A DNA stretch of 64,000 bases from Blastobasis lacticolella (Eukaryota > Arthropoda > Insecta > Lepidoptera > Blastobasidae), in NCBI GenBank assembly GCA_905147135.1, contig LR990058.1, forward strand, positions 17,397,349-17,461,348, read 5' to 3'. Made by a program: the position numbers and the translations under genes. Positions 53,701-64,000 of this stretch are shown here, piece by piece. Positions within the stretch are counted from its first letter, which is position 1. Every line of letters starts with the position of its first letter. The notes below the pieces were generated by a model. The model searched no databases. It had not been told where the DNA came from and saw only the letters and a program-made list of their open reading frames with translations.

Positions 53701-56700
53701 CTTATTCAGGCAACTGAATGATGTTGCTCCATTTTAAGTCAAACAACTTTCAATCGCAATTTATTTAGTATAGAAATCCTACCATGCCATCATTTGTTGG
53801 GACGGGAGATGGAGCAGCCTGCCTAGAATCAGCCTATTCACTCTAACTTTGATGGAGCGCAGACTGTTCGGGGAACACACTAGCGGGTAAAGTATTCCGC
53901 TCATAAATAAAGTTCGATCCAAAGCCTAAAATTGTTAAAACCGCGTCTAAATTCGCGTTAAAACCGCGTCTAGTTGTTAAAAATGTTTGAACTTGGTTGC
54001 TCCACCTTCGGCCGCATTGTCACTTACATGCATGGCACTGAAAAATAAAATCGACCTTTTTAAATATGTATGTACTAATAAAACCCTTTTGAGATATCTC
54101 ACACGCTGGAGGAAGGAAGGTATAAATCTCGGAGCACACCAGTAACGTCGGCGCTGCGGCGGCGACGCGGCGGCGCGGCGACGCGGCCGTCAGCTCTTTA
54201 CACCAAATAATAATAAAAACAAATTGCATAAAGTTTTTTATCGTACCCCCGCAAACCCCGCGCCGCGCCCCCATGGCTAACTTTCGGCTAATGGTTATTA
54301 TCACAAAGCGTAAAATAAAACTAGAAGTAACTTCAACTTTTTAATGAATCTCTGTAATTGTTGTTCGGAGTGGAAGTACCTACGTGACACGCAGTGAGAT
54401 GTATTTAGACTGACTTTCTTTTATTAACTTTGTTTTAATCTTATTCCTACACCTAAATAGGTTTTATAATATTTATTTCAAACAAATAGGTACAGCGTCA
54501 TATCGGTCCCACTTGCGTTGAGTCTGAACTCTTTGCTCTGTCCATATTTAATTAATTAAGCTATGCATATGCTTGTCTAAAAAGGGTTCATTCTTGAACT
54601 TAAATGTTTGTGAATATACTGCAGAACCTTATACACGGAAGGCAACTGGCCGCACGGGCCGCGGTCAACCCGGCGTATGGGCGGATCCTCGCCGCGAAGT
54701 ACCTCCGTAACTACATTGAGACAAATCCGGGGACCCGCGAAAGTTTCGGTCCCTCAGTAAAACAGACGTCGCGTGCGCCATATTGTTACAATTTTTTATG
54801 GCGGTCGCAGTAACATGTCCTTTTCATATCGAGGCGGGAGCGACGCGGGCGGGGGCGGGGGCGGGGCGGCGGCGGCGGGGCAAACGATGCGATAAATTGG
54901 TGTCAGCGCGCCGCGGCGGCCGCGGACTTCACCGACGCGTACAATTTTTATACGTCAAGCTGTAATAACGCCTTAATAAACCACGGTTACCCGCTGAGAC
55001 ATCCCAATAACTTTTTGTAGTTAGCCTTGCTGGAGTAGATGGACAGTTTATTGTCAACGCTAGAGTGCGAATAGACATAGTTGTAACGAGTCGGCCGGCG
55101 GCAGGGCGTTGCGGCGCCCGCATCCGATCGCCTCCCGCCTCGCCGCCGACCCGCTCCGCTGGCTGTAGTGTTTTCAACACTTTTAGTGTTTTCGGAGCTT
55201 TGACAAACAGGGATTTATCACATTCACATACCACTGTATAATTATACCGTTTTAGGGTTCCGTAACTAAATGTTAAAAGCTGACATTTAGTTACCGTCTT
55301 TCTGTACGTCTTTTCGTATCATAGCCGTTATATTATTAACATTACGTAGACGAATTTTACACTGGGATGACAAAAAGTTAAAGCAGGCTCCACATCCTTA
55401 AAACATAATTAAGTGGACAGGGCAGAACAAAAAGAAGAACAGAGAGAAGATAAAGGTTTCTAAATGACCGTTTCATATTAATTAAAGTGGACAAGCTCAG
55501 CGATTCTGCAGACAAATATAACCAGCAGTAAAAACACGCCGATATATTTTTGCACAGTTTTAATTGATTCAAAGTGATGAAGTTTTTATTTTTCATGCGC
55601 TGTTTACTTTAGATATACATTTTTGTTAGCAATGTGGATGACAAGTGTACACCAGATTTAAGTGGAAACTTTATTGGCTTGTGTATAGCACAGATAATAA
55701 ATTGCATAATATGTAATATCCAAAGCTGTTTCTCTAATACAAAAAATAAAGAACATAAAAACTCAGTACGTCCAGGTTGTTCCTAAGGGTAGGTTACTAG
55801 GAACAGGTTAAATCAAATCAAATAATTTTATTCAGTTTGGGTTTTACAACACTTTTGAATGTCTTTATACAATCGTGGCACGATGGCATCGTCGGCCTAA
55901 GCTTGTCTTTTGACTGGAACCATGCGAAAAAAAAATACTCCTAGCGGAGACTCAGGTATGGCCAGTTATTAATTAAACAAGTCGAAGCCCAAATAAGAAA
56001 AAGGTATATTAAAATTTCAAATCATAAATTGATATGACAAACTACACGAAACATTTTGCTACCGCGATGTAAAAGGTAGGCATCGCCATCTAGTGACATC
56101 TTAATTCTTTAATTTGATTATGTATTTAATTTTGTTTTAATTTAATGGTGTTCTTAAGTTTTTAATTTAAGGTTTTGTATATGTATTGATATTTGCAATG
56201 TATTAGTAATTTGTAAGTACTGTAACGCTGTAAATTTATGGTAAATAAATAAATAAATCAATCAATCGTACATTGAATGTTTGATTAATAAAAGTGTGAT
56301 CTGAAAATACTTTTAACACAGTGGTTGGTGAATTGCGATACATTGCTCTTAGAACGCAGTTGTAAGGTGTCTGACATCATACTGAAATTAAGGAGCAGGA
56401 GCCCACAAGGCCCTGTCTATGCTGGAGTGTTCTGTGTGTATTCTGTCGGTAAGCATGTTGCTCGCTGTTTGTTTACGCAGGGCGCGCGGGCGAGTCGGTG
56501 CTCGGTACCTCATTAGTGCGGCAGCTCGTGCGTGCCGCAAGTATTACTTCCTCATAGCTATTCTTTAGTCTTTTCATGCGTCTTTCCTTTCGTATGCCTT
56601 CATAAAAGTAACCTACATCCTATTCTATGTCATGGTCAACTTTTGTAGCATAATCTTAACAAACAAACACTTAAAAACTTTCTTTATAATCAAGTCCCAG

Positions 56701-57019
56701 CACTAATACTAATAAGTATCGGTTTCGATCCATTAGAAGAAGACTTGTATTACTAAGGATGAATTGAATGCCTACTTATGCTTATGAGCAAAGAACATAT
56801 TACTGCTGATGCTGATGCCCAGGGGTTTAGAGGTGATGGTAGATACCCCTAACAACCTCTAATAGCACCACATTCCATTGGATGGGCAGTCTCTACATTT
56901 GTTACTACATCGAGATGTTCTATCCCATTCATTCGTTCGTGTTTATTGGGACTATATTTACTCCAACATTCAGAGGAATGCCTCGCTACAGTATGAGCTG
57001 GCGGGAGCGGGCGGCGGGT

Positions 57020-57053
<34 letters not shown>

Positions 57054-57055
57054 GT
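57020..57055 (+). repeat. (CGG)n trinucleotide repeat
   Basis: About ten uninterrupted CGG units within a GC-rich islet. Confidence 0.9.
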
Positions 57056-57527
57056 GATGGACGCAGTGACGGCGGCGATTTATCGGCCCTCGGCTGAAGG
57101 CGGCGAGGCGGCGAAGGTCCGAGAAAAAGGGAGCACTCGCGGAATTTATGGGCGCAGTCGACCCGCCGGCCGGATGTATTAATCATAAGGAGCGGGAACC
57201 GGCCGATAAGTCATCCGGGACCATCGGCGGCCCATTGCCCGGGCTAATTTATTTGTATTGACACGCCGCCGCCTCTTGTTTGCTCTGTACCTACCTCCTG
57301 TTAATGGAGCAATTGCCTAGTGGAAGTGTTTATTGTGAGTAGTTAGATGTTGTTATTAAGAGATGAGGGCACGCGAGGCGGCCGGGGCGGGCGGGGCGGG
57401 TAGCGTCGCGTGCCGACTGTGGACACGAAATAATACAATTTCTTTTACCTCCATTTTTTCTGCGTGACGGATTTGATTAATTATGCGCTTACAACTTGCG
57501 CCCTAATGGGGTCACGAGCAGTATTAA

Positions 57528-57535
57528 TATAAAAG
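57528..57535 (+). promoter_or_regulatory. TATA-like box TATAAAAG
   Basis: TATAAAAG followed 20-30 bases later by GC-rich sequence (GGCGCGCTGACATTGCGG). No coding exon is seen downstream, so this is only a candidate core promoter. Confidence 0.2.
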
Positions 57536-59204
57536 CGAACGGCGCGCTGACATTGCGGACCGTTGCCAACTACAAAGCCTTCGTTTTGCTCACAAAATCT
57601 ACGTGTATCTGATTAAATGTAACTAAAAATACCTTTTGAAGCTATATAAACTTTTGACACGTACCGTTGCAATACTTAAAAGGTGGATGTTAGCTTGTTA
57701 GGTTAACTGGCACGTAACGTTAAAGCGCGCAATGGCGACGAACGCTTCAACGGTGAGCTGGTTTTTTGGTATAGGTTAGTATCTCTCTTTTGCCCGCGTC
57801 TTCGTCCATGTAAAATTACGCGGAAACTATATATAATATCGAGATAAATTGTAGCCTATGTCCCATATATAAGCCATAAAACTGCAAAATGAAAGTTAAT
57901 CTAGTCTACATGCCTGCTCGCGTCATCCTTAAATAATAGGTAGGGAGTGACGCGTGCTGACCGATACCCGCTCACCCGAGCACCCGAGCACCCGAGCACC
58001 GCGCACGACCGCGCACGGGCGCGCGCCCAATAACGGCGCGGAATGCAACCGCCCGCCGCGCCGCGGACGCCCGCCAGCATCCCAAACGCGTTCTTATATG
58101 GAACTCGTGGTAGGCTAAACGTTGGAGTATTCCTTATTATCGGTGAATGCTAATAGTGCACAGGTGACTCTTGTTTTAGACGATTCAGAGAAACTGTCGT
58201 TCAGTAATTCAATCAAAAACCCCGTCAGATGCGAATCTGACTCGCATACGAAGTTTTTGCATATGAATGGTTCCGTTATGAATATAAATAATACTGAGAT
58301 AAATCACACTATACTGATACCAGAGTAATATATTCGAGTTGTTATGCTTCAGTCTCAGAACTATATGTATAAATGTACATACAAAGTTTTTATGATAGAG
58401 AAAATTGAAATCGCAATGATTTTGTGTGGGTAGCAGCGGTATTGTGAAAATTTAAAGTATCTGGCTATAGAGTTTCATGGATAAAGTCCTGTGTCAGACA
58501 TTCAGGGGCGGCATAGTAATAGGGTTTCTAATTGACCCTTCGTCTACAAAACCCTAAAAACGTAATTATTTTAAACTGTTAGTAAATAATGCCTCATTAA
58601 TGTTTTATCGTGCGTATGACGAGTTGCCGAGCCAGCCGGCAGCCGGCAGCGGCGGCCGGGCCGGGCGGAGCGGAGCGGCGGTGTTTACTTTCGGTCGAGT
58701 CGGGAGCGCCCCCGCCCCGCGCCCCCGGCGCCCCCCGCGGCCCCCGCGGCCCCCGCGCGCCCCCTGGACCTCTTTAATTGGCGGCTGCTCTAAGGAATAT
58801 TATATTTCATTCCTTTGGCAAATTAGCATCATTGTACCATCAACTCCAGTTTGGAACGAAGGTATTTTATCATGCTAATTCAAATTGAATAGGAGCGGAA
58901 AGGGATTTAGCGTGAAATAAAAAGTTGTTAAAATCATAAAAGCCAGTTAGCCAGAAATTTGACTGCAGTATCTGTACAGATTTACTTGTATAGTACGGCA
59001 ATCTATGACTAATTATAATGATGCGTACGTAGCACAGACTACGAGTCACTACGCCTCTACGGTTTCCCGTAGTACTGCGTAGCCGCGCGTAGCGTGAGCG
59101 TGATTACTTGAAATTGACAATGGCGTGTATTCACGTCGTCTCTTTTATCTCTTTAGTTTAATTTAGCAATATCAATTTCTTTGTAAATCGCAGAACCGAT
59201 GACC

Positions 59205-59395
59205 AATAGGGTTCTGGAGTGGCGACCACGTACCGGCAAGCGTAGCGGTTCCGACCCCGTAAAAGGTTTTTACGGCGTCGGCAACGCGTAGGTGATGCCC
59301 CTGGTATTGCAAACGTCCATAGGCTGCGGTGACGGCTTACCATCAGGCAGGCCGTAAGCTTGTTTGCCACCTTTATGGAATAAAAAAAAAGAAAA
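59205..59395 (+). repeat. LINE 3'-tail with A-run
   Basis: Contains GTAGGTGATGCCCCTGGTAT, TGCAAACGTCCATAGGCTGC, CTTACCATCAGGCAGGCCGT, then TTGTTTGCCACC and an A-rich end. It is the inverted counterpart of 2590-2700 and related to 48995-49145. Confidence 0.65.
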
Positions 59396-59769
59396 AAGAA
59401 GCGTTACTGGTCTAGTGGCACTGTGCTTCTGAGACAGATAAGCAGCCCTTGCGTAGTCCAGGAACTGGAGGGGTGACCGTTTCGTATTTCGAGACCAATC
59501 GGACTTCAGCACCGCAACGAGCTCGCCACCCGTCAGGAGTCCTCCTGATAGCGTTGGCGAAGCGAGGTTGACCAAGATCTTCCGCTGCCGACCCTGAGGC
59601 TGCGTGAACATAGTCTTAATAATAATAATAAATAAATAATAAATAATTTATTCAAGAAAACTTAAGTCTAAAATTACATAGTCTTGGAAGATGGTTGGCA
59701 CACCAATACGTGGCGTACACTGAAAGTTTTGCGTAACTAATTAATAAAATAATGTACATGTAAAATAGT

Positions 59770-60570
59770 ATATTTACTGCTTTTCGAAGTATTCTGAATT
59801 ACATTTTAAACACTTTCATTCTGACAAACCATTTTTGAAAACATGAAGACCATGATTGGTCTGAGGGCATGTTTTTCGGCTGTCAATCCTCTCCTCAAAT
59901 CTAATATAAAGAAATCGTACGGTGCCTTGTCTGGACTATGTGCGGGATGGGTCACTAGTTCTACGTTTTCAGAAGCTAAAAATTACTTAGTCTTTTGTTC
60001 TTTAAGTGGGATGAGTGGGAAAAAATCCAATAAATTTTTGGATACGCTTCTTGCCTGTCTTAATTTTTTTGGTTTGCTGTCGCCTTCGAACACACATTCT
60101 GAAGACTTCTGAATACTTTCTTTCCGGCATGTAACAATTATCCATGTTTCAGCTCCTGTGTTAATGTCATACACAGCATTTGAAAGTTAATGATCGTCTT
60201 TAACAAAATTTTTTCACCAATCAACTCTAGTACATAAGCCAGTTAGAGGTACCTATACACAACGTATACACTATATAGCACTTTTAAACTTCCTTGAATC
60301 TCCTCATTGGTGATACGCCGGTTTTTTTCATTTAGTTGCCTGATGGTAGCCACATTTTCCTCAGTTATCGGTAACAGGTAAGGGCCGACCTCTACGAATT
60401 TCATAACGGAAAGGCAGACGGTCTCGATCAAATTCTGCGTACCAACGCTTTACGGTGCTCAAATGAGGCGCTCCCTTTCCAAAGTTAAAGACGAGCAGTG
60501 CAGTCTTGCGGAGCCAATGAATTTTAGAATTATAAAAACTTATCGCCCTAAAATATTTACGCTTCATGTT
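59770..60570 (-). pseudogene. Mariner-like transposase relic
   Basis: Minus-strand frames in order: N-terminal HTH part FGKGAPHLSTVKRWYAEFDR then NRRITNEEIQGSL (60480-60280); catalytic part YDINTGAETWI then KLRQARSVSKNLLDFFPLIP (60170-60000); and the C-terminal part VELVTHPAHSPDKAPYDFFI (about 59955-59895), which covers the D-containing PHPPYSPDLAP-type motif. The order matches a full mariner transposase, but it is split by frameshifts and internal loss. Ends (TIRs) are not recognisable. Confidence 0.75.
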
Positions 60571-60599
60571 TGCTACCGACGAACTTCAAATTGTGATAA

Positions 60600-61109
60600 A
60601 AACAATTGACACCTGTAATTTATTAAATTAATGATTGGTTTTCTTATGTTTAAAAACTGTAACATTCGAAATTTAGACGTTTACGAGCGGCCAGAAGCTC
60701 AGAACTTTCAGTGTGCTCTATATACTGTTATTATTGCTATAAATCATGATTCAATTGAATACGAACTAGCGCCTGAAACATTAAAATATACAACTAAGCA
60801 GCCATTGGTGGCGCGGCCGCTCCCGCTGCGGGCAATATGCCGAGGGCCCTCGAAGGAATATTTATTGGCTCGTATGTTATTTTTATGGTCACCTGGAACC
60901 ATCGCACGCCCGCAGTGCGATTCGTTATTCTTTCTCAGCTCGCTTGTCTAGTCGTGGCCCGGTTATGTCAATTTCGAGGTGTTGATTAATATGTAAATTC
61001 TGTTCCAGATGAATTTGAGTTCATTCTACCGCCGTAATATATGAGGCTGAAGCTAAATGGAACCAGAACATGCAGCCTATGATTTATCATACTTTTCGTA
61101 GTCAGCCGC
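60600..61109. other. Spacer with a GC-rich islet
   Basis: A GC-rich patch at 60805-60865 (GGCGCGGCCGCTCCCGCTGC, then GAAGGAATATTTATTGG) resembles one at 62690-62730 (GGCAGCGCGGCCGCTCCGGA). Otherwise nothing recognised. Confidence 0.4.
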
Positions 61110-61440
61110 TGTTATTATTATTATCATCTTAGCGTTTTTATTATCATCTTGGTGTAACGCGCGCGGGAGTCCTTGACCATGATCCAGGATTGGGCAGATC
61201 TGCTGTGCTGTTTGCCATCTGACTTCTATAACCATTAGATCTTTGTTACAAATTAAGTAGCCTGAATGTGTAGATTTCATCGTGATCTTTTCCCTCCCCA
61301 GTAAAGCATCGGTTAGTGTTCAACCAATGTATATAACTCAGAAAAAAGTCATTGGTACATCCCAACACTGGGATTTGAATCCGATACTTTTCGCTTACGA
61401 GTCGTACCCCTTAGACCGGCCTTAGGCCACCGAGGCTTTC
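61110..61440 (-). mobile_element. tRNA-derived SINE, near full length
   Basis: Read on the minus strand: A-box-like TGGCCTAAGGCCGGTC, B box GGATTCAAATCCCAG (61360-61375), GGATGTACCAATGACTTTTT, a body ending with CTGGATCATGGTCAAGG (61190-61170), and a tail ACCAAGATGATAATAA. This is the same family as 23516-23775. The fragment at 63250-63290 (AACTCAGAAAGGAGTCATTG) shares part of its body. Confidence 0.7.
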
Positions 61441-63873
61441 TACTCAGCCGCTACTATTATCTGTAAGAAACCTTTAGACATGGGGCTGTAATTGAGAAAG
61501 CCGTTAAAATAAGGCAGAGTAACGATAGTTAGGCCACGTTTCATGTATCACTTTCACCCACCACATCAGTTTCCACTTAGTGCGTGTGTGTATAGTGGTT
61601 GTTTACAGTTGGAAAGGCGCAATAACGCGTCGTTCCCGCTAACGGACGTGGCGGCGACGCAAAAACAGTAAACATTGGCGCGTGACTATGAGAGCGCGAC
61701 GCGGCGGCGGCGGCGGGGTGTGAGGGGGCAGGGGGGGGGGGGCTCCTACAGCGCGGGAAGCTCGCACGGAACTAGAAAAAGAACCAGCGATAACAGGAAA
61801 AGATTTAGTACCCCAACTAAGCTTTATTGAAATAATAACCAAGATAAAATAGAAAGTAGACCGGTTCAAAGACAGTTAAATTATTTGATGGCGTCTTTCG
61901 CTAGGACCGTTTTTCAATTAAATTGTTTCTTGATTTGAGCTGTTTCATCAAAGAATAATTTGATCAAAATATTTTAGCGCCCTAGCGGGGTGCTATGATT
62001 TTGACGTCACTTTGTTTGTTTATCAGAGCTATCAGCCATCGTCCTTGATGGAAATTTTTTATTTGTTTAATTTACTACAAAATTTTGAAAAATATTTAAA
62101 TTTAAATAAATATTTATATTAGTTAAAGTTACTTCAGTCTTCATGGTAAGTTGTTTATTACATTACAAATTAAGTTGGTTTATTACATATCTACCAACAA
62201 TGAACGTTATAGCATAAAGTGGAAGCATACTGCTCCCATTCATCGAAATTTTGGCAACTACCGGACTCACTGCAGCGCGGGCTGGGCCCGGCATATTAAT
62301 TTTCAAAATGTGTGTACTTTTGCACAATCTTGTACCATTTTCGATACGCGCAGCATGGTGCCTGCTTACCTAAGTAATTACCTATTAAATACCTAAATCA
62401 CAGCACAGCACAGGCAGCACAACAGCGTTATGAAATCATCGTCCACGAGATGGCATGTGCCACACACAAATCAAAAAACACAGCATCTTGATCATGAACT
62501 AACTATGGGTATTAGGATCTTGACGGATATTAGATGACATTAGAAAAATTATGCGATTATGATCCTGTCTGGTGGTGTTCACGTTCACAAGTGGTCGTAA
62601 GATAAAATCCGGAGGCGGCGGCAGTGGCGGCGGTTAATCAATGCCGCTATGAATATTCAGCGCACCGACATCTTCTGCTGGTTATTTATTCATTGGCAGC
62701 GCGGCCGCTCCGGAAATATATCATCGCGGCTGCGGAGGCGGCCTGCCCCTGGCGCGGCGCGCGGCGGCGAGCGGAGAGCCAGCCGCAGTGCGTGCTTGTT
62801 GTGGTACTGCTGGAGAAGTTCTACGTTGCAATAATAACCTTGTTCTCCTGATACTGGCGATGTTATAGCCAATATCAAGTAATAATCATTTAGTAGCGTC
62901 TGGAGATGTTTGGATAGGTACCACCGATTTATTTGTTTTTGCCACCATGAAACTATGTTTGCGTTATTGTATTCCGGTTTAAAGGATAGTGTAGCGTAGA
63001 AGCGTAATCACAGACACGAGACGACACTTGCATCAGGTGGAATATGGGTAATGTTCGCTCGTTTGTAACAAAGTGGGTAAAATTAAAACGCAGTAAATCC
63101 ATAGTAGCGATTCTAGCTGTTGAAGAATACTTGAAGCAGCGCAAAAATACCTTACAATAACACAACGAAAACGTTTTGCTATTATACATCGCGATATACG
63201 CGAAAAAGTTAACATTGAGCCTAAGTAAGAGCATCAGTTAGCATTCACCTAATAAACATAACTCAGAAAGGAGTCATTGGTACTTGACCGCAGTGCATAT
63301 AATCTTCGAGGATTTCCCTGGATGACTCTGAAATTTCATGATCACATCCTGACCTGCTGAAAATATCACCTTAGGAAGGTATACCTTTCCATGCATCACG
63401 TTGCCCATAGATATTACTAAGTAGTTTCTGTCGATAAACAGTACTATTTCCTAACTCTTAATTATTAAGGTGTTCTGTGGCTTCATCATCAACAAAGCAG
63501 CATCAGACGACGATACCTGAAGCAAATATATGAGTTGGACACGGCAACGTAACAAGCACACCATACGTGCCTAAAATTTTCGAGGGTTGCCCTCGATTCT
63601 CAGGCTTTCCATCATCAGATCCTGACTCCATTAAAATGGGACCATCTTAGAAGTATACCCTTTCAAACAAAAATAATTTTCAAAAATGAACTATCACCAC
63701 CATAATATAGTCGAACATAGCACCTCCTCCTTCTTTTGTTTATGATGTCGGTTTAAATATAACTTAAATAGGTACTTACTTATTCTGTTATTAAAATATG
63801 TGGTTAGGACGTGTCGCGTCTGTAAACTATAACAAGCGGCGCCTGTTCGGAGCCCGCGCTCTGTGGCTACGAC

Positions 63874-63874
<1 letters not shown>
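61441..63874. other. Non-coding region with GC-rich islets and SINE pieces
   Basis: Islets at 61625-61765 (with a run of about 10 G) and 62605-62790. The direct repeat pair 63290-63400 and 63560-63660 (TCTTCGAGGATTTCCCTGGA / TTTCGAGGGTTGCCCTCGAT, then TCATGATCACATCCTGAC / TCATCAGATCCTGACTCC) shows duplicated SINE-like bodies. No coding exon recognised. Confidence 0.4.

Positions 63875-63936
<62 letters not shown>
63875..63936 (+). repeat. (CGG)n trinucleotide repeat
   Basis: About 20 uninterrupted CGG units in a GC-rich islet. It is the longest such tract in the window and probably length-variable. Confidence 0.95.
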
Positions 63937-63937
<1 letters not shown>

Positions 63938-64000
63938 AACGTTACTCGGTGATAAAGGTAACGCGAACTGCTACAGGCAGTTAGGCCCTCAAGACGTAAT

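Larger units (their letters stand above)
53701..59200. other. Non-coding region with GC-rich islets
   Basis: No convincing exon. Short GC-rich islets in AT-rich DNA lie at about 54145-54195, 54825-54930, 55085-55165, 56480-56535, 56995-57110, 57365-57415, 57955-58080 and 58615-58770. Several contain GGC/CGG runs, and some are followed by TAATTA-type or TTTATGG sequences. 55800-55960 and the (AATA)n end near 56240 look like LINE tails. The islets may be regulatory elements of an adjacent gene outside the window; this is inference. Confidence 0.45.

Noticed and set aside
56325..56516. Possible exon ending at a GTAAGC donor (about 56450)
   Set aside because: No convincing acceptor, no partner exon and no recognised protein sequence.
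58122..58328. 68-codon open frame with protein-like composition
   Set aside because: Short, no domain, no clear splice sites or downstream exon. Could be a real small exon, but unsupported.
1..64000. CRISPR array, bacterial operons or an integrated virus
   Set aside because: No regularly spaced direct repeats with unique spacers, no Shine-Dalgarno-led gene clusters, and no capsid, integrase-LTR or envelope-like frames were seen.

Overview
The window looks like lepidopteran (moth or butterfly) nuclear DNA. The evidence is spliced genes with GT-AG introns in AT-rich DNA, very GC-rich alanine/proline-coding exons, and dense non-LTR retrotransposon debris of types familiar from Lepidoptera. There is no bacterial operon structure, CRISPR array or phage module. 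All calls come from reading the sequence; no database search was run.

1-17 kb: three plus-strand genes. The first (1113-9055, 5' end outside the window) encodes the extended Tudor domain of a TDRD5/Tejas-like germline protein, followed by a long proline-rich tail. Its fourth intron carries a 2.9-kb element with terminal inverted repeats. Next come two small four-membrane-span proteins with MARVEL-like topology (10815-13138 and 16324-17062).

17-24 kb: two further TIR-bounded, probably non-autonomous elements. The larger (about 17313-22710) contains a broken Jockey-like retrotransposon, a second reverse-transcriptase remnant and tandem LINE/SINE-like 3' tails.

25-39.3 kb: a single-exon minus-strand uroporphyrinogen-III synthase gene (heme biosynthesis). 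It is followed by duplicated debris of the same gene: a 5'-flank copy near 27.5 kb and a pseudogene split into two pieces (34.27-34.56 and 39.00-39.17 kb) by about 4.4 kb of nested retroelements. Between them lies a nearly complete LOA/I-group LINE with two ORFs joined by a TAATG stop/start overlap. ORF2 is damaged by one nonsense codon and a small in-frame insertion with a 13-bp target duplication. A Penelope-like element with a GIY-YIG endonuclease is also present.

39.4-53.5 kb: a long CR1/L2/Jockey-like reverse transcriptase, an unrecognised two-span membrane protein gene (43108-43659), a recent 190-bp Penelope-derived foldback insertion with 51-bp perfect arms and a 12-bp target duplication, and many truncated LINE fragments.

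53.5-64 kb: no convincing coding exon. It is AT-rich DNA with short GC-rich islets, some CGG repeats, tRNA-derived SINEs and a mariner relic. The islets may be regulatory DNA of a nearby gene.

The host genes do not form one pathway. The main story is host gene structure plus layered transposon history.
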